From assembly GCF_018598185.1 (NCBI RefSeq), contig NZ_JAHESC010000023.1, positions 1 through 64,000 on the forward strand: DNA of 64,000 nt, read 5' to 3'. This DNA comes from Dawidia soli (GTDB lineage: Bacteria; Bacteroidota; Bacteroidia; Cytophagales; Cyclobacteriaceae). Under the pieces are notes generated by a model. The model did not search any database, was not told the DNA's origin, and saw nothing but the letters and a program-made list of their open reading frames with translations. The position numbers and the translations under genes were made by a program. How positions within the stretch are numbered: the stretch's first letter is position 1; the number at the start of each line of letters is the position of its first letter. Positions 50,724 to 61,193 of the stretch are shown in pieces.

Positions 50724-50768
50724 CGTGGAGGCGGAGTATTCAAGCTCGGAATACTCCTGCCGTCCACG
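50724..50768 (+). promoter_or_regulatory. Large imperfect hairpin between ilvE and ilvD
   Basis: CGTGGA (50724-50729) pairs with TCCACG (50763-50768), and GGAGTATTC (50733-50741) with GAATACTCC (50749-50757). No T run follows, so it is more likely an mRNA-stability or processing element than a terminator. Confidence 0.6.
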
Positions 50769-50848
50769 AGTGCCGGCGGTGATAAAGAGAAGAGAGATCA
50801 GCAGGGGAGAAAATTTTTTAAACTAAGGATCATTATATAGTCAACAAC

Positions 50849-52534
50849 GTGAGTACAGAATTGAATAAGTACAGTAAGACACTGACCCAGGACCCGACCC
50901 TACCTGCCGCACAGGCGATGCTCTACGGCATTGGCCTGACGGACGAAGACATGCAGAAGGCGCAGGTAGGCATCGTGAGCACGGGTTTCGACGGCAACAC
51001 CTGCAACATGCACCTCAACGGGCTGGCGCAGGATGTAAAGAAGTCGGTATGGGCGAGTGACCTGGTAGGATTGGTCTTCAACACCATCGGCGTCAGCGAC
51101 GGCATCAGCAACGGTACGGCTGGCATGCGTTATTCGCTGGTGAGCCGCGACATCATTGCCGATTCGATCGAAGCCGTGTGCGGCGCGCAATATTACGACG
51201 GCCTAGTCGCCATCATGGGCTGCGACAAGAACATGCCGGGTGCGCTCATCGCGATGGGCCGGTTGAACCGCCCCGCCCTCATGGTATACGGCGGCACGAT
51301 CGCCGGTGGCCATTACAAAGGCCAGGAACTGAACATCATCTCGTCGTTCGAAGCGCTCGGCAAAAAGCTCGCCGGCACCATCAGCGACGAGGATTATAAA
51401 GGCATCATCAAAAACTCCTGCCCCGGCGCCGGCGCCTGTGGGGGGATGTACACCGCCAACACCATGGCCTCGGCCATCGAAGCGATGGGCATGTCGCTGC
51501 CCAACTCTTCGTCTAACCCGGCGATTGACCCGTCGAAGAAAGAGGAATGCGCCGCCGTGGGCAAGGCGATTCACAACCTGCTGAAGCTGGACCTCAAGCC
51601 CCGCGACATCATGACGCGCAAGGCCTTCGAAAACGCCATCACGGTCGTCATGGCCACCGGCGGCTCGACAAACGCCGTCCTTCACCTCATCGCCATGGCC
51701 AAAGCCGTAGACGTAGAGCTTACCCAGGACGACTTCCAGAAGATCTCCGACCGCATCCCGCTGCTCGCCGACTTCAAGCCGAGCGGCACGCACCTCATGG
51801 GCGCATTGCACAAGGTTGGCGGCATGTCGTCGGTATTGAAGTACCTGTTGGAAAAAGGCTTCCTGCATGGCGACTGCATCACCGTCACCGGCAAGACCCT
51901 TGCTGAAAATGTGAAAGATGCACCGAGCCTCGTCTTCGGCGAAAACAACGTGATCTTCCCCGTAGAGACACCGCTCAAGCCCACCGCCCACTTACAGATC
52001 CTCTACGGCAACCTGGCCGAGAAAGGCTCCGTCGCCAAGATCACCGGCAAAGAAGGCGAACGCTTCAAAGGACCCGCCCGCGTCTTCAACGGCGAGTTTG
52101 AATTGATCGACGGCATCCAGAACGGCCGCGTAAAATCCGGTGACGTGGTCGTGATCCGCTACGTCGGACCGAAAGGCGCCCCCGGCATGCCCGAGATGCT
52201 GAAGCCCACGTCGGCCATCATGGGCTCGGGCCTGGGCAAGAGCGTGGCTATGATCACCGACGGTCGCTTCTCCGGCGGCTCGCACGGATTTGTGATCGGC
52301 CACATCGTACCCGAAGCCTTCGCCGGCGGCCTCATCGCCCTCGTGGAAGACGACGACCTCATTGAAATCGATATTACGAATCATTCCATCAACCTGTTGG
52401 TCGATGAGAAGACGATAGCCCTACGCAGAGCGGCGTGGAAACAACCCGCGCTGAACGTTAAGAATGGAGTTTTATGGAAGTATGCTAAACAAGTAAAAAC
52501 TGCTGCTGATGGATGCGTTACTGACGAAGAATAA
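50849..52534 (+). CDS. ilvD: Dihydroxy-acid dehydratase
   Basis: A 561-residue Fe-S dehydratase forming 2-keto-isovalerate and 2-keto-3-methylvalerate. The cluster ligands are in [15 protein letters not shown] and [15 protein letters not shown]; the C-terminus has the [10 protein letters not shown] signature. Start is GTG 50849 after an AG-rich leader; the next in-frame ATGs fall after the conserved N-terminus. Its end overlaps ilvB by 26 bases. Confidence 0.95.
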   Translation: MSTELNKYSKTLTQDPTLPAAQAMLYGIGLTDEDMQKAQVGIVSTGFDGNTCNMHLNGLAQDVKKSVWASDLVGLVFNTIGVSDGISNGTAGMRYSLVSRDIIADSIEAVCGAQYYDGLVAIMGCDKNMPGALIAMGRLNRPALMVYGGTIAGGHYKGQELNIISSFEALGKKLAGTISDEDYKGIIKNSCPGAGACGGMYTANTMASAIEAMGMSLPNSSSNPAIDPSKKEECAAVGKAIHNLLKLDLKPRDIMTRKAFENAITVVMATGGSTNAVLHLIAMAKAVDVELTQDDFQKISDRIPLLADFKPSGTHLMGALHKVGGMSSVLKYLLEKGFLHGDCITVTGKTLAENVKDAPSLVFGENNVIFPVETPLKPTAHLQILYGNLAEKGSVAKITGKEGERFKGPARVFNGEFELIDGIQNGRVKSGDVVVIRYVGPKGAPGMPEMLKPTSAIMGSGLGKSVAMITDGRFSGGSHGFVIGHIVPEAFAGGLIALVEDDDLIEIDITNHSINLLVDEKTIALRRAAWKQPALNVKNGVLWKYAKQVKTAADGCVTDEE

Positions 52535-54275
52535 ACCGGCCGTCGCTGTAGCCAGCGAGGTTGAAACCGCCAAGAAGATCACGGGATCGGAAGTGCTGCT
52601 CAACTCGCTCGTGGCGGAAGGTGTTGACATAATTTTTGGTTACCCCGGCGGAGCCATTATGCCTGTATACGATGCGTTGTACGGCTATGCCGACCGCCTC
52701 AACCATATCCTCGTGCGCCACGAGCAAGGCGCCATACACGCCGCCCAGGGCTTTGCCCGCGTATCGGGCCGTACGGGTGTGGTGTTTGCCACCTCGGGTC
52801 CCGGTGCGACCAACCTGGTGACGGGTCTGGCCGATGCGCTGATCGACTCGACGCCGCTGGTCTGCATCACCGGCCAGGTGTTTGCGCACCTGCTGGGCAC
52901 GGATGCCTTCCAGGAAACCGATGTGGTCAATACTACTATTCCGGTCACGAAGTGGAATATCCAGGTGGCGGAAGCGAAGGACATTGCGCCGGCCGTGGCA
53001 AAGGCATTTTATATTGCCCGCACGGGCCGTCCCGGTCCGGTGCTGATCGATATCACCAAGAATGCGCAGAATGAAATGATCGCGGAGCAGCCCCACAAGA
53101 AGTGCGAGGAGATCCGTACCTATAAGCCGAAGCCGGTGCTGCAGCAAGCGCAGGTCGACAAGGCCGCCGAGCTGATCAACGGCGCCAAGCGCCCGTATAT
53201 CCTGGCAGGCCAGGGTGTCTTGCTGTCGGGTGCGACAGACGCGCTGGTGGCCCTCTCTGAGAAGACCGGCATACCGGTGGCCTGTACGTTGCTCGGACTG
53301 GGCGCTTTCCCGGCGGACCATCCCAACTATGTCGGCTACCTGGGCATGCACGGCAACTACGGCCCGAACATCAATACCAACGAATGCGACGTGCTGATCG
53401 GCATCGGTATGCGCTTTGACGACCGTGTCACAGGCAACGTGAGTAAGTACGCCAAGCAAGCGCAGGTGGTGCACATCGACATCGATAAGGCCGAGATCAA
53501 CAAGATCATCCCGACGGCGGCGTATGTGCATGCCGATGCGAAAGAAGCTATCCAGGCATTGCAGTCGAAGTGTAACGCCGGCAAGCATGCCGATTGGGTG
53601 GAGAGCTTCCACAAGCTGAATAAGATCGAATTCGACAAGGTCATACACCCCGAGTGTAACCCTTCGGGCAAGATCACCATGGGAGAAGTGATCAGCAACC
53701 TGTCGACGTTGTCGCACGGTGAGGCGATCGTCGTGACGGACGTAGGCCAGCACCAGATGGTGACCTCGCGTTATTATCAATACAAGAATCCGCGCACGAA
53801 CGTAACGTCAGGGGGAGCGGGTACCATGGGCTTCGCATTGCCGGCCGCGCTCGGCGCCAAGCTGGCGATACCGCAGAAGCAAGTCGTGGCCGTGATCGGC
53901 GACGGCGGTTTCCAGATGACGCTGCAAGAGCTGGGTACCATCATGCAATACGACATCCCTGTAAAGGTGATGGTGCTGAACAACAGCTTCCTGGGCATGG
54001 TGCGTCAGTGGCAGCAGCTGTTCCACGGCAAGCGTTATTCGTTCACCGAAATGACGAACCCCAACTTCATCAAGCTGGCAGAAGCCTATAGCATTAAAGC
54101 CCGTAAGGTGGAGGCACGCGAAGATCTACAAGACGCCCTGAAAGAAATGCTGGCTTCGAAGACCTCGTACTTCCTGGAAGTAGTAGTAGGCAAAGAAGAC
54201 AACGTATTCCCGATGGTACCGGCAGGGGCCGGCGTCGCCGATGTACTGCTGGAGGCACCGGAAGGCTGCAAGTAA
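52509..54275 (+). CDS. ilvB: Acetolactate synthase, large (catalytic) subunit
   Basis: A 588-residue ThDP enzyme. The catalytic glutamate is Glu72 in [12 protein letters not shown]. The FAD/linker domain is in the middle, and the ThDP-binding [12 protein letters not shown] to VLNN is near the C-terminus. It condenses pyruvate with pyruvate or 2-ketobutyrate. It overlaps ilvD and is followed by its regulatory subunit. Length and motifs are typical. Confidence 0.95.
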   Translation: MDALLTKNKPAVAVASEVETAKKITGSEVLLNSLVAEGVDIIFGYPGGAIMPVYDALYGYADRLNHILVRHEQGAIHAAQGFARVSGRTGVVFATSGPGATNLVTGLADALIDSTPLVCITGQVFAHLLGTDAFQETDVVNTTIPVTKWNIQVAEAKDIAPAVAKAFYIARTGRPGPVLIDITKNAQNEMIAEQPHKKCEEIRTYKPKPVLQQAQVDKAAELINGAKRPYILAGQGVLLSGATDALVALSEKTGIPVACTLLGLGAFPADHPNYVGYLGMHGNYGPNINTNECDVLIGIGMRFDDRVTGNVSKYAKQAQVVHIDIDKAEINKIIPTAAYVHADAKEAIQALQSKCNAGKHADWVESFHKLNKIEFDKVIHPECNPSGKITMGEVISNLSTLSHGEAIVVTDVGQHQMVTSRYYQYKNPRTNVTSGGAGTMGFALPAALGAKLAIPQKQVVAVIGDGGFQMTLQELGTIMQYDIPVKVMVLNNSFLGMVRQWQQLFHGKRYSFTEMTNPNFIKLAEAYSIKARKVEAREDLQDALKEMLASKTSYFLEVVVGKEDNVFPMVPAGAGVADVLLEAPEGCK

Positions 54276-54306
54276 ACCTGACGGAGGTTAGACCAAAGAT
54301 TGAGAC

Positions 54307-54603
54307 ATGAAACAGGATTTCACATTAGAGATACATTCGGATAACAACTTTTCGGTGATCAACCGGATCGTCAACATCCTGAACCGCCGCCGGGTGCGCA
54401 TTAAACGGTTGCTGGCCCACGAAGCGGAAGATGATTTTCGTCGCGGTACCGCCGTGTTGCTGCTGTTCGCGACGGAAGACATGATGGAAAAAGTAAAACA
54501 TCAGGTAGAAAAGCTCATAGAAGTAGAGCAGGCGTTGTATTATACCGGCAGCGCCTTGTACTGCGAGCTGAGCGCAAAACACAGCGTGATCGAAAACGCA
54601 TAA
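54307..54603 (+). CDS. ilvN: Acetolactate synthase, small (regulatory) subunit
   Basis: A 98-residue ACT-domain protein (FTLEIHSDNNFSVINRIVNILNRRRVRIKRL). It is short, about the size of the E. coli IlvN/IlvM type, and lacks the long C-terminal domain of IlvH. It should bind the large subunit and confer feedback by a branched-chain amino acid; whether the ligand is Val cannot be read. It starts 31 bases after ilvB. Confidence 0.9.
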   Translation: MKQDFTLEIHSDNNFSVINRIVNILNRRRVRIKRLLAHEAEDDFRRGTAVLLLFATEDMMEKVKHQVEKLIEVEQALYYTGSALYCELSAKHSVIENA

Positions 54604-54658
54604 CATCAGAAAGCACCTATTCTTAACAGTAAAACATAAACAATTAAACACATAGAAA

Positions 54659-55732
54659 ATGGCTAAGATTAATTTTGGCGGAACTATAGAAGAAGTAGTT
54701 ACACGGGAAGAGTTTCCGATGGAAAAGGCCCTGGACGTATTGAAGAACGAGACCATCGCCATCATCGGCTATGGCGTACAAGGCCCTGCACAGGCATTGA
54801 ACCTGCGCGACAACGGATTTAAAGTGATCGTAGGCCAACGCAAAGGCTCCAAGACCTGGGACAAGGCTGTAGAGCACGGCTGGGTACCGGGCGAAACGCT
54901 GTTCGAGATCGAAGAAGCCGCCAAGCGTGGTACCATCCTCGAGTTCCTGCTGTCAGACGCCGGCCAGATTGCCCTGTGGCCTACCATTAAGCCTTTCCTG
55001 ACCAAAGGTAAAACACTGTATTTCTCACACGGCTTTGGCATCACCTTCAAAGACCAGACCGGCATCGTGCCTCCGGCCGATATCGACGTAGTACTCGCTG
55101 CACCCAAAGGTTCAGGTACTTCGGTACGCCGTCTGTTCCTCCAGGGCAAAGGGATCAACTCCAGCTACGCCGTATTCCAGGATGCATCCGGTAACGCCAC
55201 ACAGAAGGCCATCGCCCTCGGTATCGGCGTAGGCTCAGGCTACCTGTTCCAGACAGATTTCAAGAAAGAAGTATATTCCGACCTGTCGGGCGAGCGTGGT
55301 ACACTCATGGGTGCTATCGCCGGTATCTTCGAAGCACAATACGAAGTACTGCGCGCCAACGGCCACTCACCGTCAGAAGCCTTCAACGAAACCGTAGAAG
55401 AGCTGACACAAAGCCTCATGCCCCTCGTAGCCGAGAACGGTATGGACTGGATGTATGCCAACTGCTCTACGACCGCACAACGCGGTGCGCTGGACTGGAA
55501 GAAAAAATTCAAAGCCGCTACCTTGCCTGTGTTCCAGGAACTGTACAAGAGCGTGGCGACCGGCGAAGAAGCCCGCCGTACGATCGATACCTGCAGCAAG
55601 CCGGATTACCGCGAGAAGCTTGCCGAAGAGCTGAAAGAGCTTCGCGAAAGCGAGCTCTGGCAGGCAGGCGCCGCGGTGCGCCAGCTGAGACCTGAAAAGA
55701 ACCAGGTGGAAGCCAGCATGATCAACTCATAA
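54659..55732 (+). CDS. ilvC: Ketol-acid reductoisomerase
   Basis: A 357-residue NADPH-dependent enzyme for the second step of the pathway. The dinucleotide motif GYGVQGPAQALNLRDNG (37-53) lies near the start. Metal-site segments GSGTSVRRLF, then DLSGERGTLMG and EAQYE, are present. Arg and Ser in the VGQRKGS stretch (about 57-63) fit NADPH preference. A strong terminator follows, so ilvA may be only partly co-transcribed. Confidence 0.95.
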   Translation: MAKINFGGTIEEVVTREEFPMEKALDVLKNETIAIIGYGVQGPAQALNLRDNGFKVIVGQRKGSKTWDKAVEHGWVPGETLFEIEEAAKRGTILEFLLSDAGQIALWPTIKPFLTKGKTLYFSHGFGITFKDQTGIVPPADIDVVLAAPKGSGTSVRRLFLQGKGINSSYAVFQDASGNATQKAIALGIGVGSGYLFQTDFKKEVYSDLSGERGTLMGAIAGIFEAQYEVLRANGHSPSEAFNETVEELTQSLMPLVAENGMDWMYANCSTTAQRGALDWKKKFKAATLPVFQELYKSVATGEEARRTIDTCSKPDYREKLAEELKELRESELWQAGAAVRQLRPEKNQVEASMINS

Positions 55733-55739
55733 TTCAGAT

Positions 55740-55775
55740 CAATGTGCAGGTAGAAAATACCTGCACATTGTTTTT
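55740..55775 (+). terminator. Terminator between ilvC and ilvA
   Basis: CAATGTGCAGGTA-gaaaa-TACCTGCACATTG, a perfect 13-bp stem, followed by TTTTT. It begins eight bases after the ilvC stop and ends 13 bases before ilvA. Confidence 0.85.
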
Positions 55776-55787
55776 ACGACAATACCC

Positions 55788-57041
55788 ATGGTATCAGATA
55801 AACAAACGGAAAGCCTCGACGTCAACGCAGCGGCCGCCGTGCTCAAGTCCATCGCGTTGAAGACCCCGTTGCAGTTCCACCGCAAGCTCTCCGAAAAATT
55901 CAAGGCGGAGGTCTACCTCAAGCGTGAAGACCTGCAGGTTGTTCGCTCGTACAAGCTGCGGGGCGCCTATAATCTCATTCAAAGCCTGACCGCCGACCAG
56001 CGCCAGCGCGGTGTGGTCTGCGCCAGCGCGGGCAACCACGCCCAGGGCGTAGCCTTCTCGTGCCGCCAGCTGGACATTCGCGGCGTGATCTATATGCCGG
56101 CCATTACGCCCAAGCAGAAGATCAACCAGGTGAAGATGTTCGGTGGCGAAAACATCGAGATCGTGCTGATCGGCGATACGTTTGACGAGTGCCAGGCACA
56201 TGCGCTGGCGTTTACGCAAGCCAACAACATGGTGTTTATTCCGCCGTTCGACCACCTCAAGGTGATCGAGGGGCAAGGTACTGTCGGCAAAGAAGTGCTC
56301 GACGAGCTGAGCGACATCGACTATATGTTTGTGCCGATCGGCGGCGGCGGTCTGTGCGCCGGCGTAGGGCAATATTTCAAACTGTTTTCACCGAAGACAA
56401 AGATCATCGGCGTGGAGCCCCTCGGTGCACCGTCGATGAAAGAAGCGCTGAAGGCCGGCCACCCGGTGGTGCTCGATACCATTCAACGCTTTGTAGACGG
56501 CGCTGCCGTAAAAAAGGTAGGCGACCTGACCTTTGCCCTGAGCAAAGACCTGCTGTCGGATATGCTGCTGGTGCCGGAAGGCAAGGTAAGCACGACGATC
56601 CTCCAGCTGTACAACGAAGATGCTATCGTGGCAGAGCCGGCGGGCGCATTGTCTATCGCCGCGCTGGAGCAGTATGCGGATCAGATCAAAGGCAAGAAGG
56701 TAGTATGTATCCTCAGCGGCGGTAACAACGACATCGACCGCATGCAGGAGATCAAAGAACGCTCGCTGCTGTATGAAGGTTTAAAACATTACTTTATCGT
56801 GCGTTTTGCGCAGCGCCCCGGCGCGTTGAAGCAATTCGTAAACGAGATCCTCGGCCCGACGGACGACATCGTTCGGTTCGAGTTCATCCAGAAGCACAAC
56901 AAAGAATCGGGGCCGGCGCTGATCGGCATCGAGCTGAAGTCGAAGGATGACTTTCATACGCTCATTGCCCGCATGGACAGCCACAAGCTGAACTATACGC
57001 TGGTGAACCAAAACGAGAACCTATTCGAATACCTGGTGTAA
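55788..57041 (+). CDS. ilvA: Threonine dehydratase
   Basis: A 417-residue PLP enzyme that converts threonine to 2-ketobutyrate for isoleucine. The Schiff-base Lys56 is in RSYKLRGAYN. The GGGGLCAGVG phosphate loop and an ACT-like C-terminal regulatory domain (about 335-417, starting HYFIVRFAQRPGALKQF) are visible. It has one such domain, which is shorter than the two of E. coli IlvA. It sits after a terminator, so its expression may be partly uncoupled. Confidence 0.9.
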   Translation: MVSDKQTESLDVNAAAAVLKSIALKTPLQFHRKLSEKFKAEVYLKREDLQVVRSYKLRGAYNLIQSLTADQRQRGVVCASAGNHAQGVAFSCRQLDIRGVIYMPAITPKQKINQVKMFGGENIEIVLIGDTFDECQAHALAFTQANNMVFIPPFDHLKVIEGQGTVGKEVLDELSDIDYMFVPIGGGGLCAGVGQYFKLFSPKTKIIGVEPLGAPSMKEALKAGHPVVLDTIQRFVDGAAVKKVGDLTFALSKDLLSDMLLVPEGKVSTTILQLYNEDAIVAEPAGALSIAALEQYADQIKGKKVVCILSGGNNDIDRMQEIKERSLLYEGLKHYFIVRFAQRPGALKQFVNEILGPTDDIVRFEFIQKHNKESGPALIGIELKSKDDFHTLIARMDSHKLNYTLVNQNENLFEYLV

Positions 57042-57376
57042 ACTGGCGCAACTCTGAGCGCGCAGCGCGGAGACTTGTGCCTGCATCTGTTGGCAGTTTA
57101 TACTGCCCGGGCGTAGCCCGACTGTATAAGCACTCGTGACGCTACGTAAGTAGCGAATCACAGGCCGCTAAGTAAAATACGTAGATCGTCGTATTGACCG
57201 CGGGGCGCACGCTGTCGATTTTTATCCTCTGATAAACCGATGACAAAAAAATAAAAGATAAGAGCAGACCCTCTTTATGAAAATGGTGTCCCGAAGCACA
57301 TGCGGGTCGCGCCGGCAGAACAATCCAGAGCCTGTTCCTGTTGGTAGCGCCGCTGGCGCGGGGCACCTTTTCAGCT

Positions 57377-57469
57377 TTAGCCCTGAAAGGGCGAGACACA
57401 TCAGCCCAGGCTGTAGGCCTGGGTCTGTCACCGTAACCGAATGCATAGCCCTGAAAGGGCGTAACAATT
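57377..57469. repeat. Paired REP-like element, right of ilv operon
   Basis: AGCCCTGAAAGGGCG (about 57379-57393 and again about 57447-57461) flanks AGCCCAGGC-tgta-GGCCTGGG. This is the same architecture and order as the element at 49268-49371. The two lie on opposite sides of the ilv operon. Confidence 0.85.
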
Positions 57470-57579
57470 CGAGGCACGCACACAGCTAACGCACCTGCGA
57501 CTAGCACCGGTCGCTGGCTCGCACACTGGCGCCGGTGTTGCGCCCAGCGAAGCGCAGGCGTATCACCGGTGCCTTGTAT

Positions 57580-57611
57580 GGTGGCGGTCTCCCGACCGCC
57601 TTTCGACCAGG
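57580..57611. repeat. Dispersed repeat, copy F (partner at 49076)
   Basis: GGTGGCGGTCTCCCGACCGC then CTTTCGACCAGG. Compare copy E at 49076-49107. Confidence 0.6.
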
Positions 57612-57841
57612 AACACAAAGGAACTACTCTCCCCACCTCATCGTTATATATCCGCAGGGAGTTAACGTTCCTATACTATACTACCTAGTGGTTGTTAGGA
57701 ATGATAAAAAAATGTTAACAATTCGTTGATGCACGCCCTAACTTTTGTGATCTTCGTGTATAAGAACCCTCGTTGATTTTACATTGACAAAACAAACAGG
57801 CTTCGGCCTGAATTGAATAGAAAATACCGAAAGCAACCGTC

Positions 57842-57878
57842 ACCGTCCCGATACCCTCGGGACGGTTTCGTTTTTTTT
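57842..57878 (+). terminator. Terminator in the leu operon leader (possible attenuator)
   Basis: ACCGTCCCGA-taccc-TCGGGACGGT followed by TTCG and a run of T, 80 bases before leuC. It occupies the position of an attenuator. I find no Leu-rich leader peptide, so the control signal is unknown. Confidence 0.7.
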
Positions 57879-57887
57879 AGGCTGGAG

Positions 57888-57902
57888 CAAACTAACAGTT
57901 GT
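57888..57902 (+). promoter_or_regulatory. Shared 15-base motif before leuC
   Basis: Exact copy of CAAACTAACAGTTGT at 49802-49816. In both cases it lies shortly after a terminator and before the first gene of a branched-chain operon. Confidence 0.6.
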
Positions 57903-57957
57903 TACTGCTTCGGGATTTTCAGGAAAAAACTAAAGGATTTTACAGACACAAAAACAA

Positions 57958-59364
57958 ATGAGTCAACCAAAAACACTGTTCGACAAGCTCTGGGATGCGC
58001 ACGTGGTGAAGAAAAGCGAAGGCTATCCGGATGTGTTGTTCATCGACCGTCATTTCATTCACGAAGTAACCAGCCCGCAGGCGTTTGACGGTCTGCGCAA
58101 GCGCGGTATCCCCGTGTTTAATCCCAGCCGCACCACGGCGGTTCCCGACCACAACGTGCCCACGCTGGAGCAGCACCTGCCCATCAAAGAAGCGCTTTCC
58201 CGCCACCAGGTAGAAACGCTGCGCAAGAACACAGCCGAATTTGGCATCACGCTGTATGACCTGGGTCATCCGTACCAGGGCATCGTACACATCATCGGCC
58301 CCGAGCTGGGCCTTACGCTGCCGGGTATGACGATCGTCTGCGGCGACAGCCATACGTCCACGCACGGCGCGTTTGGTAACATCGCGTTCGGTATCGGCAC
58401 CAGCGAAGTTGAACAAGTATTGTCCACACAGTGTATTTTACAGTACCGTCCTAAAACAATGCGGATCGAGATCAACGGCACGCTGGGCAAAGGTGTGGTA
58501 GCAAAAGATATCATCCTGTATGTGATCTCCAAGATCTCTGCCAGCGGTGCTACGGGCTACTTCGTGGAATACGCCGGCGACGCCATTCGCAACCTGTCCA
58601 TGGAAGCGCGGATGACGATCTGTAACATGAGCATTGAAATGGGGGCTCGCGGGGGCCTGATCGCGCCCGACGAAACCACCTTCAACTACATCAAAGGTCG
58701 CAAGTTCGCCCCCCAGGGTGCCGAGTTCGACCGCCAGGTAGAAGCATGGAAAAAGCTGAAGACCGACGAAGGCGCTACGTACGACGCCGTGCTGAAATAC
58801 GACGCCGCCGACATCGCCCCGATGATCACCTACGGAACAAACCCGGGCATGGGCATTAAGGTCATGGACCGCATTCCGACCGTAGAAGAGCTGAAAGACG
58901 TAACCGAACAAGCTTCGTTTAAAAAGTCGCTGGAATATATGGGCCTCGAGCCCGGCTCGCAACTGTTGGGCAAGGCGGTGGACTACGTGTTCATCGGCAG
59001 CTGTACCAATGCCCGCATCGAAGACCTGCGCGCCGTGGCGTCACTGGTGAAAGGCCGCAAGAAGGCCGAGAACGTAGAGGTATGGGTAGTGCCGGGTTCC
59101 AAACAGGTAGAAGAACAAGCCCGCAAGGAAGGCCTCGACAAAGTCTTCGAGGAGGCTGGTTTCCAGCTGCGCCAGCCCGGCTGCTCGGCTTGTCTCGGCA
59201 TGAACGAAGACAAGATCCCCGCGGGTAAATATTGCATCAGCACGTCAAACCGCAATTTCGAAGGACGTCAGGGACCGAAATCCCGCACCTTTCTCGCCAG
59301 CCCGCTCAGCGCCGCCGCCGCGGCCATCACGGGTAAAGTAACAGATGTACGGAGCCTGGTATAA
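57958..59364 (+). CDS. leuC: 3-isopropylmalate dehydratase, large subunit
   Basis: A 468-residue aconitase-family subunit isomerising 2- to 3-isopropylmalate. [13 protein letters not shown], then [12 protein letters not shown], then [12 protein letters not shown] supply the three 4Fe-4S cysteines. The C-terminal [14 protein letters not shown] binds substrate. It is the first gene of leuCDBA. The stop lies 28 bases before the leuD start. Confidence 0.95.
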   Translation: MSQPKTLFDKLWDAHVVKKSEGYPDVLFIDRHFIHEVTSPQAFDGLRKRGIPVFNPSRTTAVPDHNVPTLEQHLPIKEALSRHQVETLRKNTAEFGITLYDLGHPYQGIVHIIGPELGLTLPGMTIVCGDSHTSTHGAFGNIAFGIGTSEVEQVLSTQCILQYRPKTMRIEINGTLGKGVVAKDIILYVISKISASGATGYFVEYAGDAIRNLSMEARMTICNMSIEMGARGGLIAPDETTFNYIKGRKFAPQGAEFDRQVEAWKKLKTDEGATYDAVLKYDAADIAPMITYGTNPGMGIKVMDRIPTVEELKDVTEQASFKKSLEYMGLEPGSQLLGKAVDYVFIGSCTNARIEDLRAVASLVKGRKKAENVEVWVVPGSKQVEEQARKEGLDKVFEEAGFQLRQPGCSACLGMNEDKIPAGKYCISTSNRNFEGRQGPKSRTFLASPLSAAAAAITGKVTDVRSLV

Positions 59365-59392
59365 TTCCTTCTGGAGCGAAACGAAAGCATTT

Positions 59393-59980
59393 ATGTCGAA
59401 AGAAAAATTCACTACTCTGAAAAGCTCGGCCGTACCACTGCCGATCGAAAATATTGATACCGACCAGATCATACCCGCGCGCTTTCTGAAAGCCACCACG
59501 CGCGACGGATTTGGCGACAACCTCTTCCGCGACTGGCGCTACAACAGCGACGACACGCCCAAGGCAGATTTTGTTTTGAACGATAAGACCTATACCGGCA
59601 AGATCCTGGTCGCCGGCAAAAACTTCGGTTGCGGCAGCAGCCGCGAGCACGCAGCCTGGGCCATTGCCGATTATGGCTTCCGTGTCGTGATCTCGAGCTT
59701 CTTTGCCGACATCTTCAAGAACAACGCGTTGAACAACGCCACCCTGCCGATCCAGGTAACAGACGCTTTTCTAAAAAGCGTATTTGCGGCGATCGAAAAA
59801 GATCCGAACACGCTCATTACCGTAGACCTCGAAAACCAGCGCGTAACGCTGGCGGACGGTACGTCGGAGCCGTTCGACATCAATGCGTACAAGAAAACGT
59901 GCCTGGCCAACGGGTACGACGACATTGATTACCTCCTGAGCCTGCGCGAGGAGATCCGCCAGTTTGATGTAGCGCACTAA
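59393..59980 (+). CDS. leuD: 3-isopropylmalate dehydratase, small subunit
   Basis: A 195-residue swivel-domain subunit. [14 protein letters not shown] and [13 protein letters not shown] are the family signatures. Start is ATG 59393: the open frame reaches back to 59345 inside leuC, but the extra residues are not conserved family sequence. It pairs with LeuC. Confidence 0.95.
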   Translation: MSKEKFTTLKSSAVPLPIENIDTDQIIPARFLKATTRDGFGDNLFRDWRYNSDDTPKADFVLNDKTYTGKILVAGKNFGCGSSREHAAWAIADYGFRVVISSFFADIFKNNALNNATLPIQVTDAFLKSVFAAIEKDPNTLITVDLENQRVTLADGTSEPFDINAYKKTCLANGYDDIDYLLSLREEIRQFDVAH

Positions 59981-60031
59981 CTCTTAACCCTAAACCGATA
60001 CTTGCTGCGTTGCAGCAAGCCCGTAAGAAAA

Positions 60032-61132
60032 ATGAAAAAGAAAATCGTAATCCTTCCCGGCGACGGCATTGGAAAAGAAGTGACGGCCTGTGGCAAGAAA
60101 GTGCTGGAGCAGGTAGCCGAATGTTTCGGTCACCAGTTCTCGTTCGACTATGCTACCATCGGCCACGAGGCGATCGAAGCGACCGGCACACCGCTGCCGG
60201 ATGCTTCCCTGGAGAAGATGAAGAACTGCGATGCCGTATTGTTCGGCGCTGTAGGGCACCCGAAGTATGACAACGACCCGTCGGCGAAAGTGCGCCCGGA
60301 GCAAGGTTTGCTCAAGATGCGCAAGGAGCTGGGCCTGTATGCCAACCTGCGCCCCATCAAATTGTTTGATGAGCTGCTCGGGGCGTCCAGCATTAAGCCC
60401 GAGATCCTGAAAGGTGCCGATATCCTCTTCTTCCGCGAGCTGACCGGCGACGTATACTTTGGCGAGCGCGGCCGCAAGGACGAAGGCAAGACGGCGTACG
60501 ATACCATGATCTACTCGCGTTATGAAGTAGAGCGCATCGCACACAAAGCATTCAAGGCGGCGCTGACCCGCGGTAAGAAAGTTACGTCGGTCGACAAAGC
60601 CAACGTGCTGGAAAGCTCACGCCTTTGGCGCGAGGTGGTACAAGACGTAGCACGTCAATACCCGGATGTAGAAGTAGAGCACATGTTTGTAGACGCTGCC
60701 GCCATGAAGCTGATCCAGAACCCGCGCGGCTTTGACGTAGTGGTGACAGGCAACCTGTTTGGTGATATCCTCACAGACGAGGCCTCGCAGATCGCCGGCT
60801 CCATGGGCATGCTGGCCTCGGCATCTATAGGCGACACCGTCGGGCTATACGAGCCGATCCACGGCAGTGCGCACGACATTACCGGTAAAGGGATTGCCAA
60901 CCCGCTGGCGTCGATCCTGTCGGCGGCGTTGCTGCTGGATATTTCCTTCGGTTTAAAAGAAGAGTCGGAAACGGTGATCAAGGCGGTGGAGAAGACGCTG
61001 CGCGAAGGATACCGCACCCGTGATATTGCCGATGCCACGACGGCCCATGAGAAGATCCTGGGTACGGAGGTGATGGGCAATGTAGTATGCAACAACGCCC
61101 GCATGCTGGTCAACTGCCAGGTAGCGGTATAG
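60032..61132 (+). CDS. leuB: 3-isopropylmalate dehydrogenase
   Basis: A 366-residue NAD-dependent enzyme oxidatively decarboxylating 3-isopropylmalate. [10 protein letters not shown] at the N-terminus, the substrate Arg region [10 protein letters not shown], and [26 protein letters not shown] carrying the metal-binding Asp residues are visible. Start ATG 60032; the frame is open to 60002 but that part is unrelated. Spacing to leuD is 51 bases. Confidence 0.95.
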   Translation: MKKKIVILPGDGIGKEVTACGKKVLEQVAECFGHQFSFDYATIGHEAIEATGTPLPDASLEKMKNCDAVLFGAVGHPKYDNDPSAKVRPEQGLLKMRKELGLYANLRPIKLFDELLGASSIKPEILKGADILFFRELTGDVYFGERGRKDEGKTAYDTMIYSRYEVERIAHKAFKAALTRGKKVTSVDKANVLESSRLWREVVQDVARQYPDVEVEHMFVDAAAMKLIQNPRGFDVVVTGNLFGDILTDEASQIAGSMGMLASASIGDTVGLYEPIHGSAHDITGKGIANPLASILSAALLLDISFGLKEESETVIKAVEKTLREGYRTRDIADATTAHEKILGTEVMGNVVCNNARMLVNCQVAV

Positions 61133-61193
61133 ATACGAACGCAGACGCCACCACTTATATATAAACGAACATCAAAAGTCTTATTTCCAAACC

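Larger units (their letters stand above)
57042..57957. other. Long intergenic region between ilvA and leuC
   Basis: 916 bases. It holds the REP-like element at 57377-57469, the repeat at 57580-57611, several short palindromes (for example GCGCC-gct-GGCGC near 57349, CAGGC-ttcg-GCCTG at 57797-57810) and the leu terminator. No gene is credible. Confidence 0.6.

Noticed and set aside
57729-57776. Possible 15-codon leu leader peptide
   Set aside because: Contains only one Leu codon and does not overlap any structure competing with the terminator.
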